Source of the DNA: Oceanobacillus damuensis
Lineage (GTDB): Bacteria > Bacillota > Bacilli > Bacillales > Amphibacillaceae
Direction: 5' to 3'
Assembly: GCF_001618145.1 (NCBI RefSeq)
Contig: NZ_KV392042.1
Location: 256,152-320,151 of the forward strand
DNA length: 64,000 nt
Of this stretch, positions 17,767 to 27,775 are shown in pieces (the stretch's first letter is position 1; every line of letters starts with the position of its first letter). The position numbers and the translations under genes are program-made. The notes beneath the pieces were generated by a model. That model saw only the letters and a program-made list of their open reading frames with translations. It ran no database searches and was not told where the DNA came from.

Positions 17767-18990
17767 ATGGCAGTAATGACAGACAGTAATATAAAAGTGC
17801 TGAATGATGGACATGTGACGAGTCCAGCAGGGTTTACCGCAGGCGGGGTGCATTGCGGGCTAAGGAAATCAAAGCTTGACTTTGGATGGATCCATTCAGA
17901 AAACCCTGCAGCCGCAGCTGGGGTATATACATTAAATGCTTTTCAGGCAGCACCATTACAGGTTACGAAGCAAAGCCTGGGGCAAGATAAATTAATTCAA
18001 ACCTTGGTGGTCAATTCGGCTAATGCGAATTCCTGTACTGGTAAACAAGGGTACTTAGATGCTAAAAATATGCAAAAAATGGCTGCAGAGAAAATGAACG
18101 TTACTGTCAATCATGTTGCCGTCGCCTCCACAGGAGTAATCGGGGTACCTTTGCCAATGGAAAAAATCAAAACTGGAATTGATTTGATGGGAACTGAAAC
18201 AGATGCCGCAGATTTTGAAAAGGCGATATTGACGACAGATACGGTTACAAAGCATATCGCTGTCCAATTTGAGATTGATGGTCAGACAATCACAATAGGT
18301 GGTGCCGCAAAAGGCTCTGGGATGATCCATCCGAATATGGCGACGATGCTGTCGTTTATGACAACAGATGCAGCGGTTGATGCTGATAGTCTGCAGCAGG
18401 CGTTACGGGAGGTCACAAATAAATCATTTAATATGATCACTGTTGATGGAGACTGCAGTACAAATGACATGGTGCTTGTCCTGGGAAATGGTCAACAGAA
18501 GAATGCACTATTAAATGAATCCCACCCGGAATGGGATGTTTTCAAACAGGCATTGCAATATGTAAGTGAGGAATTGGCAAAAAAAATCGCCAGAGACGGT
18601 GAAGGGGCAACAAAGCTGATCGAAGTCCAGGTAAAAGGTGCTTCCTCTGAATCAGCAGCAGGCCAGGTTGCAAAAGCTGTGATCTCTTCGAATCTAGTAA
18701 AAACGGCTGTCTATGGTGCTGACCCGAACTGGGGAAGAATCGTATGTGCGGTAGGCTATAGTGAACAGCCGCTTGATCCCGATAAAATATGCGTATCCCT
18801 TGGTGACATCGAAGTCGTAAAAAACGGTTTGCCACTTGAGTTTGACGAAATGGAAGGTAAAAACTATCTCGAGGAAAATAAAACCGTAAAACTATTAATT
18901 GATTTGAAAAATGGCATGCATGATGCAACAGCATGGGGCTGCGATTTAACCTATGATTACGTCAAAATAAATGCTTCCTACAGAACGTAA
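17767..18990 (+). CDS. argJ: Bifunctional ornithine acetyltransferase / N-acetylglutamate synthase
   Basis: Moves the acetyl group from N-acetylornithine to glutamate, closing the cyclic arginine pathway; many members also acetylate glutamate from acetyl-CoA. The 407-residue precursor contains the self-cleavage site, KGSGMIHPNMATMLSFMTTDA, cut before the Thr of ATML to give alpha and beta chains. Other blocks are NSANANSCTG near residue 80 and DPNWGRIVCAVGYS near 320. ATG follows AAAAGGAGG. No argA or argE is present locally, consistent with the cyclic route. Confidence 0.96.
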   Translation: MAVMTDSNIKVLNDGHVTSPAGFTAGGVHCGLRKSKLDFGWIHSENPAAAAGVYTLNAFQAAPLQVTKQSLGQDKLIQTLVVNSANANSCTGKQGYLDAKNMQKMAAEKMNVTVNHVAVASTGVIGVPLPMEKIKTGIDLMGTETDAADFEKAILTTDTVTKHIAVQFEIDGQTITIGGAAKGSGMIHPNMATMLSFMTTDAAVDADSLQQALREVTNKSFNMITVDGDCSTNDMVLVLGNGQQKNALLNESHPEWDVFKQALQYVSEELAKKIARDGEGATKLIEVQVKGASSESAAGQVAKAVISSNLVKTAVYGADPNWGRIVCAVGYSEQPLDPDKICVSLGDIEVVKNGLPLEFDEMEGKNYLEENKTVKLLIDLKNGMHDATAWGCDLTYDYVKINASYRT

Positions 18991-19005
18991 AGGCGAGGTG
19001 ACGAG

Positions 19006-19809
19006 ATGAATATCATTGTGCTGAAAATGGGTGGAAGTGTACTTGCAAAGCTTCCAGACTCTTTTTATAAAATGGTCGTTGATTTAAAAAAGCAGAAAAT
19101 ATGCCAGCCGGTTATTGTACATGGTGGTGGACCCGAAATTAATCAGGCACTTAAGCAGCTGGATGTGGAAACTGAATTTGTTGATGGCTTACGGGTAACG
19201 ACGAAGAAAGTGCTTGATGTAGCCGAAATGGTTATGAGTGGATCGATAAATAAAAAGATTGTTGGTAAACTGCAAAAAGAAGGCGGGACAGCGATAGGGA
19301 TGAGCGGCGTCGATTGCTCCCTGCTTCAGACCACTCCAGTTGATCCTGAAGGTTCTTTAGGTTTTGTCGGGAAGGTCGAAAATGTCAATGTTTCGTGGTT
19401 GGAGCTTTTAATTGAGAATGGTGCCATACCGGTAATCTCTCCAATTGGAATGGATGCTTCGGGACAGCGATATAACATAAATGGAGATATGGCAGCTGCT
19501 GCAGTGGCACAGACATTGAAGGGGAAACTCGCTTTGATCAGTGACATTCCAGGTGTCATGGAAAACATTTCTGGGAAAGAGATCGTTCATAAACAACTGA
19601 CAAATGAAGAAATTGAAGCGAAAATAGCTTCAGGTATTATATATGGCGGCATGATTCCGAAAGTACTCTCCGCTTTAAAAGGATTAACGAGCGGCGTAAA
19701 GGAGTCTGTCATTTTAAATGGTCTGGCCCCTGAGGATTTGAAAAAGTACATGGAAGGAAAACCGGTCGGAACAAAAGTAATACTTAAGAGGGAGGTACAG
19801 CATGTCTGA
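19006..19809 (+). CDS. argB: Acetylglutamate kinase
   Basis: Phosphorylates N-acetylglutamate with ATP, the second arginine step and the usual feedback point. The 267-residue amino acid kinase fold shows LKMGGSVL at the start, VHGGGPEINQAL near 40, the substrate block VDGLRVTTKKVLDVAEMV near 65 and NINGDMAAAAVA near 160. The short N-terminus lacks the extra helix found in arginine-inhibited hexameric enzymes, so feedback by arginine at this enzyme may be weak. Its end overlaps argD by eight bases. Confidence 0.96.
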   Translation: MNIIVLKMGGSVLAKLPDSFYKMVVDLKKQKICQPVIVHGGGPEINQALKQLDVETEFVDGLRVTTKKVLDVAEMVMSGSINKKIVGKLQKEGGTAIGMSGVDCSLLQTTPVDPEGSLGFVGKVENVNVSWLELLIENGAIPVISPIGMDASGQRYNINGDMAAAAVAQTLKGKLALISDIPGVMENISGKEIVHKQLTNEEIEAKIASGIIYGGMIPKVLSALKGLTSGVKESVILNGLAPEDLKKYMEGKPVGTKVILKREVQHV

Positions 19810-21001
19810 CACAGTAATGAACCAATCAATAGATTCCGTCATGAAAACATATCAGCGATTTCCTGTCACTCTTGTGAAAGGGAAGGGAAGCTATGTATGG
19901 GACGATAAAGAAAATAAATACCTTGATTACACTTCCGGCATAGCAACGTGCAATTTAGGTCACGTACCGGAGAATGTCCATCAGAAATTAAGTGAGCAGC
20001 TGGAGAAACTATGGCATTGCTCCAATCTATATGAAATTCCATCGCAAAACCAACTGGCAGGACTGCTCACCGAAAACAGCTGCCTGGATCAGGTTTTCTT
20101 CTGCAATAGTGGAGCAGAGGCAAATGAAGCTGCAATCAAATTGGCAAAAAAATATGCCAAAGATAAAGGGCATCCTGAGCGAACAGAAATTGTCACGTTT
20201 CAACAAAGTTTCCATGGACGTACAGGAATAACAATGGCAGCTACAGCCCAGGAAAAAATTCATCATGGATTTACACCATTGACACAAGGCTTTCGGTACT
20301 TGCCATACAATGATTTGTCTTCATTGGAACAGGTGCATAATGGGTCTACAACAGCTGTATTGCTCGAACTGGTTCAAGGTGAAGGCGGAGTGAATGCGGC
20401 GGATTCTGAATGGATCAACAAACTGGCAGAGATATGCAAAGAAGCAGACATCTTATTGATGATTGATGAAGTCCAAACCGGAATGGGAAGAACAGGCACA
20501 TTATTTGCTTATGAACAATATGGAATAGAGCCAGATGTTTTGACGCTTGCCAAAGGGCTTGGATCAGGGTTTCCGATAGGTGCAATGCTTGCAAAGGAAG
20601 AGGCTGGAGCAAGTCTTCAGCCGGGCACACATGGCAGTACTTTCGGTGGGAATCCATTAGCTGCAAGTGCGGGGATAGCCACGATTGAAACGATCCTGAA
20701 GGAAGACATTCTTAGCAAGGTGAAAACCAATAGCGAGTGGCTGAAGCAGCAATTGGAAGCAATCATGCAAGAACATGATGCAATTAAGGATGTTAGGGGA
20801 ACTGGATTTATTATTGGAGTGGAATTCGACAGTGAAGCAGCTTCCTATATACAAGCTTTTCGTGAAAAGAGAGTTCTTGTGTTATCAGCTGGAGCAAATG
20901 TTTTACGGATTTTACCCCCATTAACTACAACAAAACGGGAGCTGGAGGATTTTATACTGCTCTTTAAAGAGGTAATGACAGAAGGAGGGAATAAATCATG
21001 A
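19802..21001 (+). CDS. argD: Acetylornithine aminotransferase
   Basis: PLP enzyme that converts N-acetylglutamate semialdehyde and glutamate to N-acetylornithine. The 399-residue class III aminotransferase has FFCNSGAEANEAAIKLAKKY near residue 95, LLMIDEVQTGMGRTGTLF near 220, and the PLP-binding Lys in LTLAKGLGSGFPIGAML near 250. It overlaps argB upstream by eight bases and carA downstream by four (ATGA), indicating translational coupling. Confidence 0.96.
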   Translation: MSDTVMNQSIDSVMKTYQRFPVTLVKGKGSYVWDDKENKYLDYTSGIATCNLGHVPENVHQKLSEQLEKLWHCSNLYEIPSQNQLAGLLTENSCLDQVFFCNSGAEANEAAIKLAKKYAKDKGHPERTEIVTFQQSFHGRTGITMAATAQEKIHHGFTPLTQGFRYLPYNDLSSLEQVHNGSTTAVLLELVQGEGGVNAADSEWINKLAEICKEADILLMIDEVQTGMGRTGTLFAYEQYGIEPDVLTLAKGLGSGFPIGAMLAKEEAGASLQPGTHGSTFGGNPLAASAGIATIETILKEDILSKVKTNSEWLKQQLEAIMQEHDAIKDVRGTGFIIGVEFDSEAASYIQAFREKRVLVLSAGANVLRILPPLTTTKRELEDFILLFKEVMTEGGNKS

Positions 21002-22095
21002 GCAAAGGATACCTTATGCTTGAAACAGGTGAAACGTTTGAAGGGGATTGGATTGGATCAGAGCAGAATATAAGTGGAGAGGTTGTATTCAATACGAGTA
21101 TGACCGGTTATCAGGAAATGATGACTGACCCATCGTATGCTGGCCAGATATTGACTTTTTGCTATCCCATCATCGGCAATTATGGAGTGAATGACGAGGA
21201 TGAAGAAAGTAAGAAGCTTTCCGTATCGGCAGTCATTGCAAGTGATGTATGCGATGACTATAGTCATTACCAGGCGACAACATCTTTTTCAGAAGAATTG
21301 AAGGCAGCTAACATTCCGGGTTTAAAAAACGTTGATACTCGTTCGTTAGTTGCAGCAATTCGAAAACATCAAACGGTCCATGGAGTCATCGTTTCTGAAA
21401 AAGATAAAGAGAAATTTGTTTCACCTTTGAAAAGGTACGATAATATGGAGCTCGTTAATCGGGTAGCAGTCAAAACCCCGGAAACATACGGTAGTGGATC
21501 TCACCATGTTGTCCTCGTTGATTTTGGCTATAAAAAGTCAATTCTGGAGGCATTGCTTGCACAAAATATTAAAGTCACAGTTGTTCCGTACCATACATCC
21601 ATGGAAAAACTCGATTTATTGAAACCGGATGGAATAGTATTAAGCAATGGGCCAGGGGATCCCATGGAACTGGAGTCTTATTTTCCCGTAATAAAAGAAT
21701 TAGTGGAAAAATATCCGACCCTTGGTATTTGTCTGGGACATCAGCTTATTGCACTGGCTTACGGAGGCAAGACGAAAAAAATGCCTTTTGGACACCGTGG
21801 CGGCAATCATCCTGTTAAGGACCTGCTGACAGGGAAGGTATGGATGACCTCTCAAAATCACGGCTATGTGGTGGAGGAGGAAAGTATCGATACCAATGCT
21901 TTCCAGGTCCTGTTCCGTAATGTAAATGATCGGTCATTGGAAGGGATGAAGCACGTGAGCAAGCCGATTCAATCCGTGCAATTTCATCCTGAGGCACATC
22001 CAGGGCCAAGCGATACGGTATATATATTCAACGATTTTATCCATCAAGTAATCACAGCAGCGAAGGAGGGAACATCAGCATATGTCGAAGCATAA
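20998..22095 (+). CDS. carA: Carbamoyl phosphate synthase small subunit (arginine-linked)
   Basis: Glutaminase subunit that supplies ammonia to CarB. The 365 residues hold an N-terminal CPSase domain (GEVVFNTSMTGYQEMMTDPS) and a class I glutamine amidotransferase domain with the nucleophile in LGICLGHQL near residue 245 and the His-Glu pair in QFHPEAHPG near 330. Its place inside the arg operon marks it as the arginine-repressed enzyme; Bacilli usually have a separate pyrimidine pair. It overlaps carB by 14 bases. Confidence 0.96.
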   Translation: MSKGYLMLETGETFEGDWIGSEQNISGEVVFNTSMTGYQEMMTDPSYAGQILTFCYPIIGNYGVNDEDEESKKLSVSAVIASDVCDDYSHYQATTSFSEELKAANIPGLKNVDTRSLVAAIRKHQTVHGVIVSEKDKEKFVSPLKRYDNMELVNRVAVKTPETYGSGSHHVVLVDFGYKKSILEALLAQNIKVTVVPYHTSMEKLDLLKPDGIVLSNGPGDPMELESYFPVIKELVEKYPTLGICLGHQLIALAYGGKTKKMPFGHRGGNHPVKDLLTGKVWMTSQNHGYVVEEESIDTNAFQVLFRNVNDRSLEGMKHVSKPIQSVQFHPEAHPGPSDTVYIFNDFIHQVITAAKEGTSAYVEA

Positions 22096-25000
22096 ATCTA
22101 TTCAAAAAGTATTGGTTATCGGTTCCGGACCGATTGTGATCGGGCAAGCAGCAGAATTTGATTATGCAGGGACACAGGCCTGCCTTGCTTTAAAAGAAGA
22201 AGGAATTGAAGTTGTACTTGTTAACAACAATCCTGCGACAATCATGACGGATGCCGAAGTTGCCGACCACGTTTATATGGAGCCACTTACTGTCGAGTCG
22301 CTTGAACAGATAATTTCCAAGGAAAAGCCAGACGGATTGATTGGAAGCCTTGGTGGTCAGACTGGATTAAACTTGACGGTTGAACTGCATGACAAAGGTA
22401 TTCTCGAAAAATATCATGTCGAGCTGCTTGGAACGAGTGTTTCCTCGATACAAAAGGGGGAAGACAGGGAGTTATTCCGTCAATTAATGATTGATATCAA
22501 CGAACCTATCTCAGAATCAAAAATTGTTCAGTCGGTAGATGAAGGCATGGATTTTATCAATGAAATTGGTTTCCCTGTTATTCTTCGCCCTGCCTATACC
22601 CTTGGTGGAGAAGGTGGCGGCTTTGCATATGATATGGAGGAGTTTAAAAATCTTCTAAATAAAGGCCTCATGTTAAGCCCCATTGATCAAGTCCTTGTTG
22701 AAAGAAGTATTAAGGGATGGAAGGAAGTAGAGTACGAGGTCATGCGGGATGCGAATGATACATGTGTCATCGTATGTAATATGGAAAACATGGATCCGGT
22801 CGGTGTACATACCGGTGATTCCATTGTAGTTGCACCTTCACAGACATTATCTGATGTCCAGTATCAGATGCTGCGCAGTTCGTCGCTGAAGGTCATACGT
22901 GCACTTGATGTTGTCGGTGGATGTAATATTCAATTCGCATTAAACCCGCACTCCAATGAGTATTGTATTATCGAAGTAAATCCGAGGGTGAGCAGGTCTT
23001 CTGCACTTGCATCCAAAGCTACCGGATATCCGATTGCCCGGATTGCTGCAAAATGTGCCATTGGTTATCCCCTGGATGAAATCCTAAATCCGATTACAGG
23101 GAATACATTTGCTTCATTCGAGCCAGCATTGGATTATATTGTCGTAAAGCTTCCTCGTTTTCCGTTTGATAAATTTACGGAAGCGGACCGTACACTTGGA
23201 ACGCAGATGAAGGCTACCGGGGAAGTCATGGCGATTGACAGGACATTTGAAGGTGCGCTCAATAAGGCGATTCGTTCCATGGAAATGAACATATTCAGCC
23301 TGAACTGGCCTGGTATGGCTTCGAAACCAAAGGAAGAGCTTCTGGAACTTTTGGAAAATCCAAATGATTTACGGCTTTTTGCATTGGCTGAAGCATTAAA
23401 CAGAGGTATGACAATAGAAACTTTAATGGATATTACCAAGATAGATTACTGGTTTTTACGCAAAATCGAAAGAATTTTAACGTGCGAAAAGCAATTGGAA
23501 AAGTACCTCTTGCCAGAGGTGCCGTCCGATTTGCTTAAAGAGGCCAAACGATTTAATATCAGTGATATTCGTATTGCCGAGTTATTAGGTACTACAGCCA
23601 AGCAATTAAGAGAGTACTACAAGAAAATATCACTATTGCCAGCCTATAAGCTGGTGGATACATGTGCTGGTGAATTCGATGCGGTCACTCCTTATTATTA
23701 TTCAACTTGGCATGGAAGCGATGAAGTGGTTACAAAAGAGAACAGTAAAAAGATTCTCGTTCTCGGTTCAGGTCCAATCCGAATCGGGCAGGGAGTGGAA
23801 TTTGACTATTGCTCCGTCCATGCTGCGTTGGCACTCAAAAATAGCGGCTATGAAGCAGTAGTCATCAATAACAACCCCGAAACAGTAAGTACCGATTATT
23901 CTGTAGCTGATCGGTTATATTTTGAACCGTTGGCACTCGAAGATGTACTTGCAGTCATCGAGAAGGAACATGTGGCCGGCGTACTGATTCAATTCGGAGG
24001 TCAGACAGCTATCAATCTGGCAAACGACTTGAAAGACGAAGGAATCCATGTATTGGGTACAACACCGGAGCACATTGATCGGATGGAAGACAGGGAACAA
24101 TTTTATGATTTCCTCAATCAATTGGATATCCCGCACATAGCAGGACATATCGTCCATCAATCGGAAGAACTGCCGTCGCTGGTTAATGAACTAGGTTTTC
24201 CGGTGTTGATCAGACCTTCCTATGTAATTGGCGGACAATCCATGTTTATTTGCTATAACGAGCAGGAATTGCATCATTATGTGACACGAATCCAGAAGGA
24301 CACGAACGACCGCTGCTGGCCATTGCTGATCGATCAATACCTTCCAGGTCTGGAATGTGAAATAGACTGTATAAGTGATGGAAAGCAAATGGTGGTTCCG
24401 GGTATTTTTGAACATATTGAAAAAGCGGGTGTGCATTCAGGGGACAGTATGAGTATTTTTCCACCGGTTTCCTTGAGTCAAGAGACAAAAGAAAAGATGA
24501 TGGAAATTGCACAAAAGATCACCAGTAATTTGCCGATTGTCGGAATGATGAATATACAATTCGTTATTCACGAAAATGTCATTTACGTGCTGGAGGTTAA
24601 CCCTCGCTCATCAAGAACAGTTCCAATTATGAGTAAGGTAACTGATATACCAATGATTGAATGGGCAGTTAAAGCCCAACTGGGAACGCCATTGCATGAA
24701 CTTACAGACGAAGTGAATCTATTGGAGGAACCATCGTATTACACGGTAAAGGCACCCATATTTTCGGCAAGCAAATTAAAGGGCGTCGATCATGTGCTTG
24801 GACCCGAAATGAAATCAACCGGCGAGATTATTGGGATGGCATATGATAGAGATGAAGCACTGAAAAAAGCTTCCCCCTTATCTGCCAAAAAAGGAACAGA
24901 AGCAGCGCCCCTGCAATTATTTGTCTCTGTTGCAGATCGGCTTAAGGACGAAAGTCTAGGTCTGATCCGGAAGTTTTCCGAGCAAGGAGCTGAAATAACT

Positions 25001-25339
25001 GCTACTGCAGGTACAAAAGATTATTTGCAAGCTAATGGAATCAATACAAAAGCAATGCTGAAAAATAAAAGTGACTTGCTTGCGCACTGGCAGGAGAACG
25101 CACCACATATTGTCCTCAATATCCCAAATCAAGGACGGGAAAAAGAGAAGATCGGTTTTTATATTCGTGAATTATCTGTCCGGTATCAAGTGCCATACTT
25201 TACAAGTCTGGAAACACTAGATGCTGTAATGGATTGGTCTAATAGCGGCATTGCAGACAAAAATCCGATTTCTCTGCAGCAGTATGTGAGCACGATTTCT
25301 GCGAATGAAGATGAAAAACCTGTTGTGAAATATCAATAA
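22082..25339 (+). CDS. carB: Carbamoyl phosphate synthase large subunit (arginine-linked)
   Basis: Makes carbamoyl phosphate from bicarbonate, ammonia and two ATP. The 1085-residue protein has both synthetase halves, each starting with a matching VLVIGSGPIVIGQ / ILVLGSGPIRIGQ strand and ATP-grasp blocks (SLGGQTGLN and QFGGQTAIN; NPRVSRSSALASKATGYP and NPRSSRTVPIMSKVTDIP). A C-terminal MGS-like regulatory domain follows. Length is at the upper end for the family. It is the last gene of the operon: a terminator follows at once and argF, which usually comes next in Bacillus, is absent. Confidence 0.96.
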   Translation: MSKHKSIQKVLVIGSGPIVIGQAAEFDYAGTQACLALKEEGIEVVLVNNNPATIMTDAEVADHVYMEPLTVESLEQIISKEKPDGLIGSLGGQTGLNLTVELHDKGILEKYHVELLGTSVSSIQKGEDRELFRQLMIDINEPISESKIVQSVDEGMDFINEIGFPVILRPAYTLGGEGGGFAYDMEEFKNLLNKGLMLSPIDQVLVERSIKGWKEVEYEVMRDANDTCVIVCNMENMDPVGVHTGDSIVVAPSQTLSDVQYQMLRSSSLKVIRALDVVGGCNIQFALNPHSNEYCIIEVNPRVSRSSALASKATGYPIARIAAKCAIGYPLDEILNPITGNTFASFEPALDYIVVKLPRFPFDKFTEADRTLGTQMKATGEVMAIDRTFEGALNKAIRSMEMNIFSLNWPGMASKPKEELLELLENPNDLRLFALAEALNRGMTIETLMDITKIDYWFLRKIERILTCEKQLEKYLLPEVPSDLLKEAKRFNISDIRIAELLGTTAKQLREYYKKISLLPAYKLVDTCAGEFDAVTPYYYSTWHGSDEVVTKENSKKILVLGSGPIRIGQGVEFDYCSVHAALALKNSGYEAVVINNNPETVSTDYSVADRLYFEPLALEDVLAVIEKEHVAGVLIQFGGQTAINLANDLKDEGIHVLGTTPEHIDRMEDREQFYDFLNQLDIPHIAGHIVHQSEELPSLVNELGFPVLIRPSYVIGGQSMFICYNEQELHHYVTRIQKDTNDRCWPLLIDQYLPGLECEIDCISDGKQMVVPGIFEHIEKAGVHSGDSMSIFPPVSLSQETKEKMMEIAQKITSNLPIVGMMNIQFVIHENVIYVLEVNPRSSRTVPIMSKVTDIPMIEWAVKAQLGTPLHELTDEVNLLEEPSYYTVKAPIFSASKLKGVDHVLGPEMKSTGEIIGMAYDRDEALKKASPLSAKKGTEAAPLQLFVSVADRLKDESLGLIRKFSEQGAEITATAGTKDYLQANGINTKAMLKNKSDLLAHWQENAPHIVLNIPNQGREKEKIGFYIRELSVRYQVPYFTSLETLDAVMDWSNSGIADKNPISLQQYVSTISANEDEKPVVKYQ

Positions 25340-25347
25340 AGTTTATG

Positions 25348-25377
25348 ACAGCTGGCTGTTTGCCAGCTGTTTTTTTA
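25348..25377 (+). terminator. Terminator of the arginine operon
   Basis: ACAGCTGGC (25348-25356) pairs perfectly with GCCAGCTGT (25362-25370), followed by seven T. It closes the operon nine bases after carB. Confidence 0.93.
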
Positions 25378-25522
25378 TGGGTATTCCAAGCTTTTAGTCC
25401 CGTGAATAAGTGTATAATTATAGCTAGCTGATCGCCAAGTTTTTCAGGTGGAGGAAGAGAGGGGAAGGAGATAGCCGATAAAATTGAATACTGCCATCAT
25501 TAATTCTCCCTAATCAGACGAT

Positions 25523-25562
25523 AAAAAAAGCTGCCCACACTATGATTAGCAGGAGCAGCAAT
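25523..25562 (-). terminator. Terminator of the S9 peptidase gene
   Basis: Read on the minus strand, GCTGC near the end of the gene pairs with GCAGC (with TCC/GG pairs inside), followed by TTTTTTT. It lies five bases after the peptidase stop. Confidence 0.75.
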
Positions 25563-25567
25563 TTCAT

Positions 25568-27565
25568 TTATAAATACTTTTCAAACCAGCGGCAGATCTG
25601 CTCAAGTCTGGCAATTCTCATTTCTGGCTTGCCGCTCCTGCTTAATTCATGATTTGCTCCAGGGAAACGGACAAACTCAACTTCCTTGCGAAGATGCTTC
25701 AATGTAATGAAAAGCTGTTCGCCCTGTTCAATTGGACAGCGGAAATCAAGTTCACCATGTAAAATCAATAAAGGGGTTTCCACATTTTCAGCATATTTTA
25801 ATGGTGAAATGTCCCAAAGACTTGCAGGGTCATCCAATAAATTCAGACCATGTTCCCATTTGGTGAAGAAAAATCCGATATCACTCACACCGTAGAAGCT
25901 TAGCCAGTTTGAAATGGAACGCTGGGTTACTGCAGCTTTAAAACGGTTTGTATGGCCGACGATCCAGTTGGTCATAAAGCCACCATAGCTTCCGCCTGTT
26001 ACACCAAGTCTTGTTTTATCGATAAAATCAAAATTATCCAGTGCATGATCAACCGCAGTCATTAAATCTGTGTAGTCACCTTTCCCATAGTTATGACGTA
26101 CTGCATCAACAAATTTTTGTCCATAACCATGGCTTCCCCGAGGATTTGTGTACAGAACGACATATCCTTTTGCTGCAAGCAGCTGCATTTCATGGAAAAA
26201 CGTCTGTCCGTACATTGCATGGGGCCCACCGTGAACTTCCAGTATAAAAGGATATTTTTTATCTTCTTCAAAGCCATACGGACGCAGCAGCCAGCCCTGT
26301 ATTTCCCAACCATCCTCTGCAGTAACTGTCACTGTTTCCGGCTCTCCAATTGCAACTTCATTCAGAAAATCAGCATTTGCATTTGTTAACCGCGACAGTT
26401 TGAGGTCAGACTCCAATTTATAAAAATTACACGGGTTTGCAGGTGTGCTGATTCCAAGGATAAATGAATCGGTTGTATAATTATAAGTAAATCCAAAAAC
26501 ATGATTGTCATTTTTATAAAGTACGCTTAAATTCCCGTTCAATGTTGCCTGATAGAGACCTGTTGCACCAAATTCTGTAGCAATAAAGAAAATTCGATTT
26601 TCGTCTTCCGACCAGACAGGTCCCGTCTCCGATTCACCCAGCCTAGTGTCTCCTGCCATCGCATCTCCAAGCTGCATATCCCAATCTTTGCTTAGTGCAG
26701 TTCTTTCACTGGTCGCTGTGTCGAAAATATATAATTCACTTAATGTAGCACCACTATATTCATAGTCATGGCCGAAGCAGGCGATTTTTTTTCCGCTCGG
26801 CGAAAAACTTGCACTATAATAGAAACTTTTTCCATTCGACAATTTCGATATCTCTTTGGTTTGAAGGTCTAATGTATATAAATCACTGGTTAATTCGTAG
26901 TCAGAATCCTCACCAAGGTTGGCCGTAAATAGGATTTGACGACCATCAGGAGAAATGTCCTGAAAACTGTGGTCGGTAGCTTCCGTTGTCAGCTGTGTAA
27001 AGGAATCATCTTCAAAGCTGTACAAGATAATTTGAGTTTTCTTATTATCATGGAAGCCTTTCGCATCAGATTTGTATTTCAGTCGGTCGACGATTAAGGG
27101 TTGGCTGCTTTTCGCTTCATTCTCCTTTTGGCGTTCTTCTTCGGAAAGTTCTTTTTGATTCTGTACATCATCAAATTCATCAAGGGATGCACTGAATAGG
27201 AGATATTCTCCATCCTTTGACCATGCTGGATTGACTGCACCATTTTTGAATGTAGTTAATTGTCTTGACTCACCGCCTGTTGTGTCAATCAGCCATAATT
27301 GGGGAAGTCCACTTCTGTTTGACTGGAAAACAGCTTTTTCTCCATTCGGCGAGAAACGAAGATTACTATTTTTATCACTGCCGAAAGTCCATTGCTTCGC
27401 TTCTTCAGATCCCAAATCATAAAAGAATATATTGGACTGGTAGTCGTCATTTTCATTTATGGTCGTTGATATGTATGTATATGAATTCCCCCGGGGTGAA
27501 TATTGCGGATCACTGCATACTTCAATATTTTTAAGATCCTTGGCAGTAATAGGCCGTTTATTCAT
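25568..27565 (-). CDS. S9-family serine peptidase (acylaminoacyl-peptidase / YuxL-like)
   Basis: A cytoplasmic oligopeptidase of 665 residues. The N-terminal two thirds is a WD/TolB-like propeller with repeated strands such as DISPDGRQILFTAN and SFSPSGKKIACFG. The C-terminal alpha/beta hydrolase has the nucleophile in GVTGGSYGGFMTNW near residue 520, the acid in LHGELDFRCP and the base in PGANHELSRSG. The length fits Bacillus YuxL. It probably trims short or acylated peptides. ATG follows AGGAGG. It is a single gene, convergent with the arginine operon. Confidence 0.92.
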   Translation of the reverse strand: MNKRPITAKDLKNIEVCSDPQYSPRGNSYTYISTTINENDDYQSNIFFYDLGSEEAKQWTFGSDKNSNLRFSPNGEKAVFQSNRSGLPQLWLIDTTGGESRQLTTFKNGAVNPAWSKDGEYLLFSASLDEFDDVQNQKELSEEERQKENEAKSSQPLIVDRLKYKSDAKGFHDNKKTQIILYSFEDDSFTQLTTEATDHSFQDISPDGRQILFTANLGEDSDYELTSDLYTLDLQTKEISKLSNGKSFYYSASFSPSGKKIACFGHDYEYSGATLSELYIFDTATSERTALSKDWDMQLGDAMAGDTRLGESETGPVWSEDENRIFFIATEFGATGLYQATLNGNLSVLYKNDNHVFGFTYNYTTDSFILGISTPANPCNFYKLESDLKLSRLTNANADFLNEVAIGEPETVTVTAEDGWEIQGWLLRPYGFEEDKKYPFILEVHGGPHAMYGQTFFHEMQLLAAKGYVVLYTNPRGSHGYGQKFVDAVRHNYGKGDYTDLMTAVDHALDNFDFIDKTRLGVTGGSYGGFMTNWIVGHTNRFKAAVTQRSISNWLSFYGVSDIGFFFTKWEHGLNLLDDPASLWDISPLKYAENVETPLLILHGELDFRCPIEQGEQLFITLKHLRKEVEFVRFPGANHELSRSGKPEMRIARLEQICRWFEKYL

Positions 27566-27611
27566 TGAATTGCCTCCTAATATTTAATTGTCGGAACTTT
27601 ATTTCATTCTA

Positions 27612-27702
27612 AACGGTGCACCACGGGGACAGGAACCTCGGTCCACTTTTAGGTAGATTAATCATTAAACAGGACTAGTGTTCCTGTCCCTCTGGACCAC
27701 CT
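27612..27702. repeat. Imperfect palindromic repeat between S9 peptidase and dat
   Basis: The left arm (27612-27634, with GGGACAGGAAC) and right arm (27680-27702, with GTTCCTGTCCC) are complementary at about 19 of 23 positions. The text GGGGACAGGAAC next to GGTCCAC is of the kind scattered through Bacillaceae intergenic DNA. No gene is encoded. Confidence 0.6.
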
Positions 27703-27712
27703 AAAACGGCAT

Positions 27713-27749
27713 ATAAAAATGCCCCGCACTTATTATATGCCGGGGCATT
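27713..27749 (-). terminator. Terminator of dat
   Basis: On the minus strand AATGCCCCG pairs with CGGGGCATT, followed by TTTTATAT. It lies about 25 bases after the dat stop. Confidence 0.85.
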
Positions 27750-27775
27750 CCATATGTTGTTTTAAGGTCACCGTC

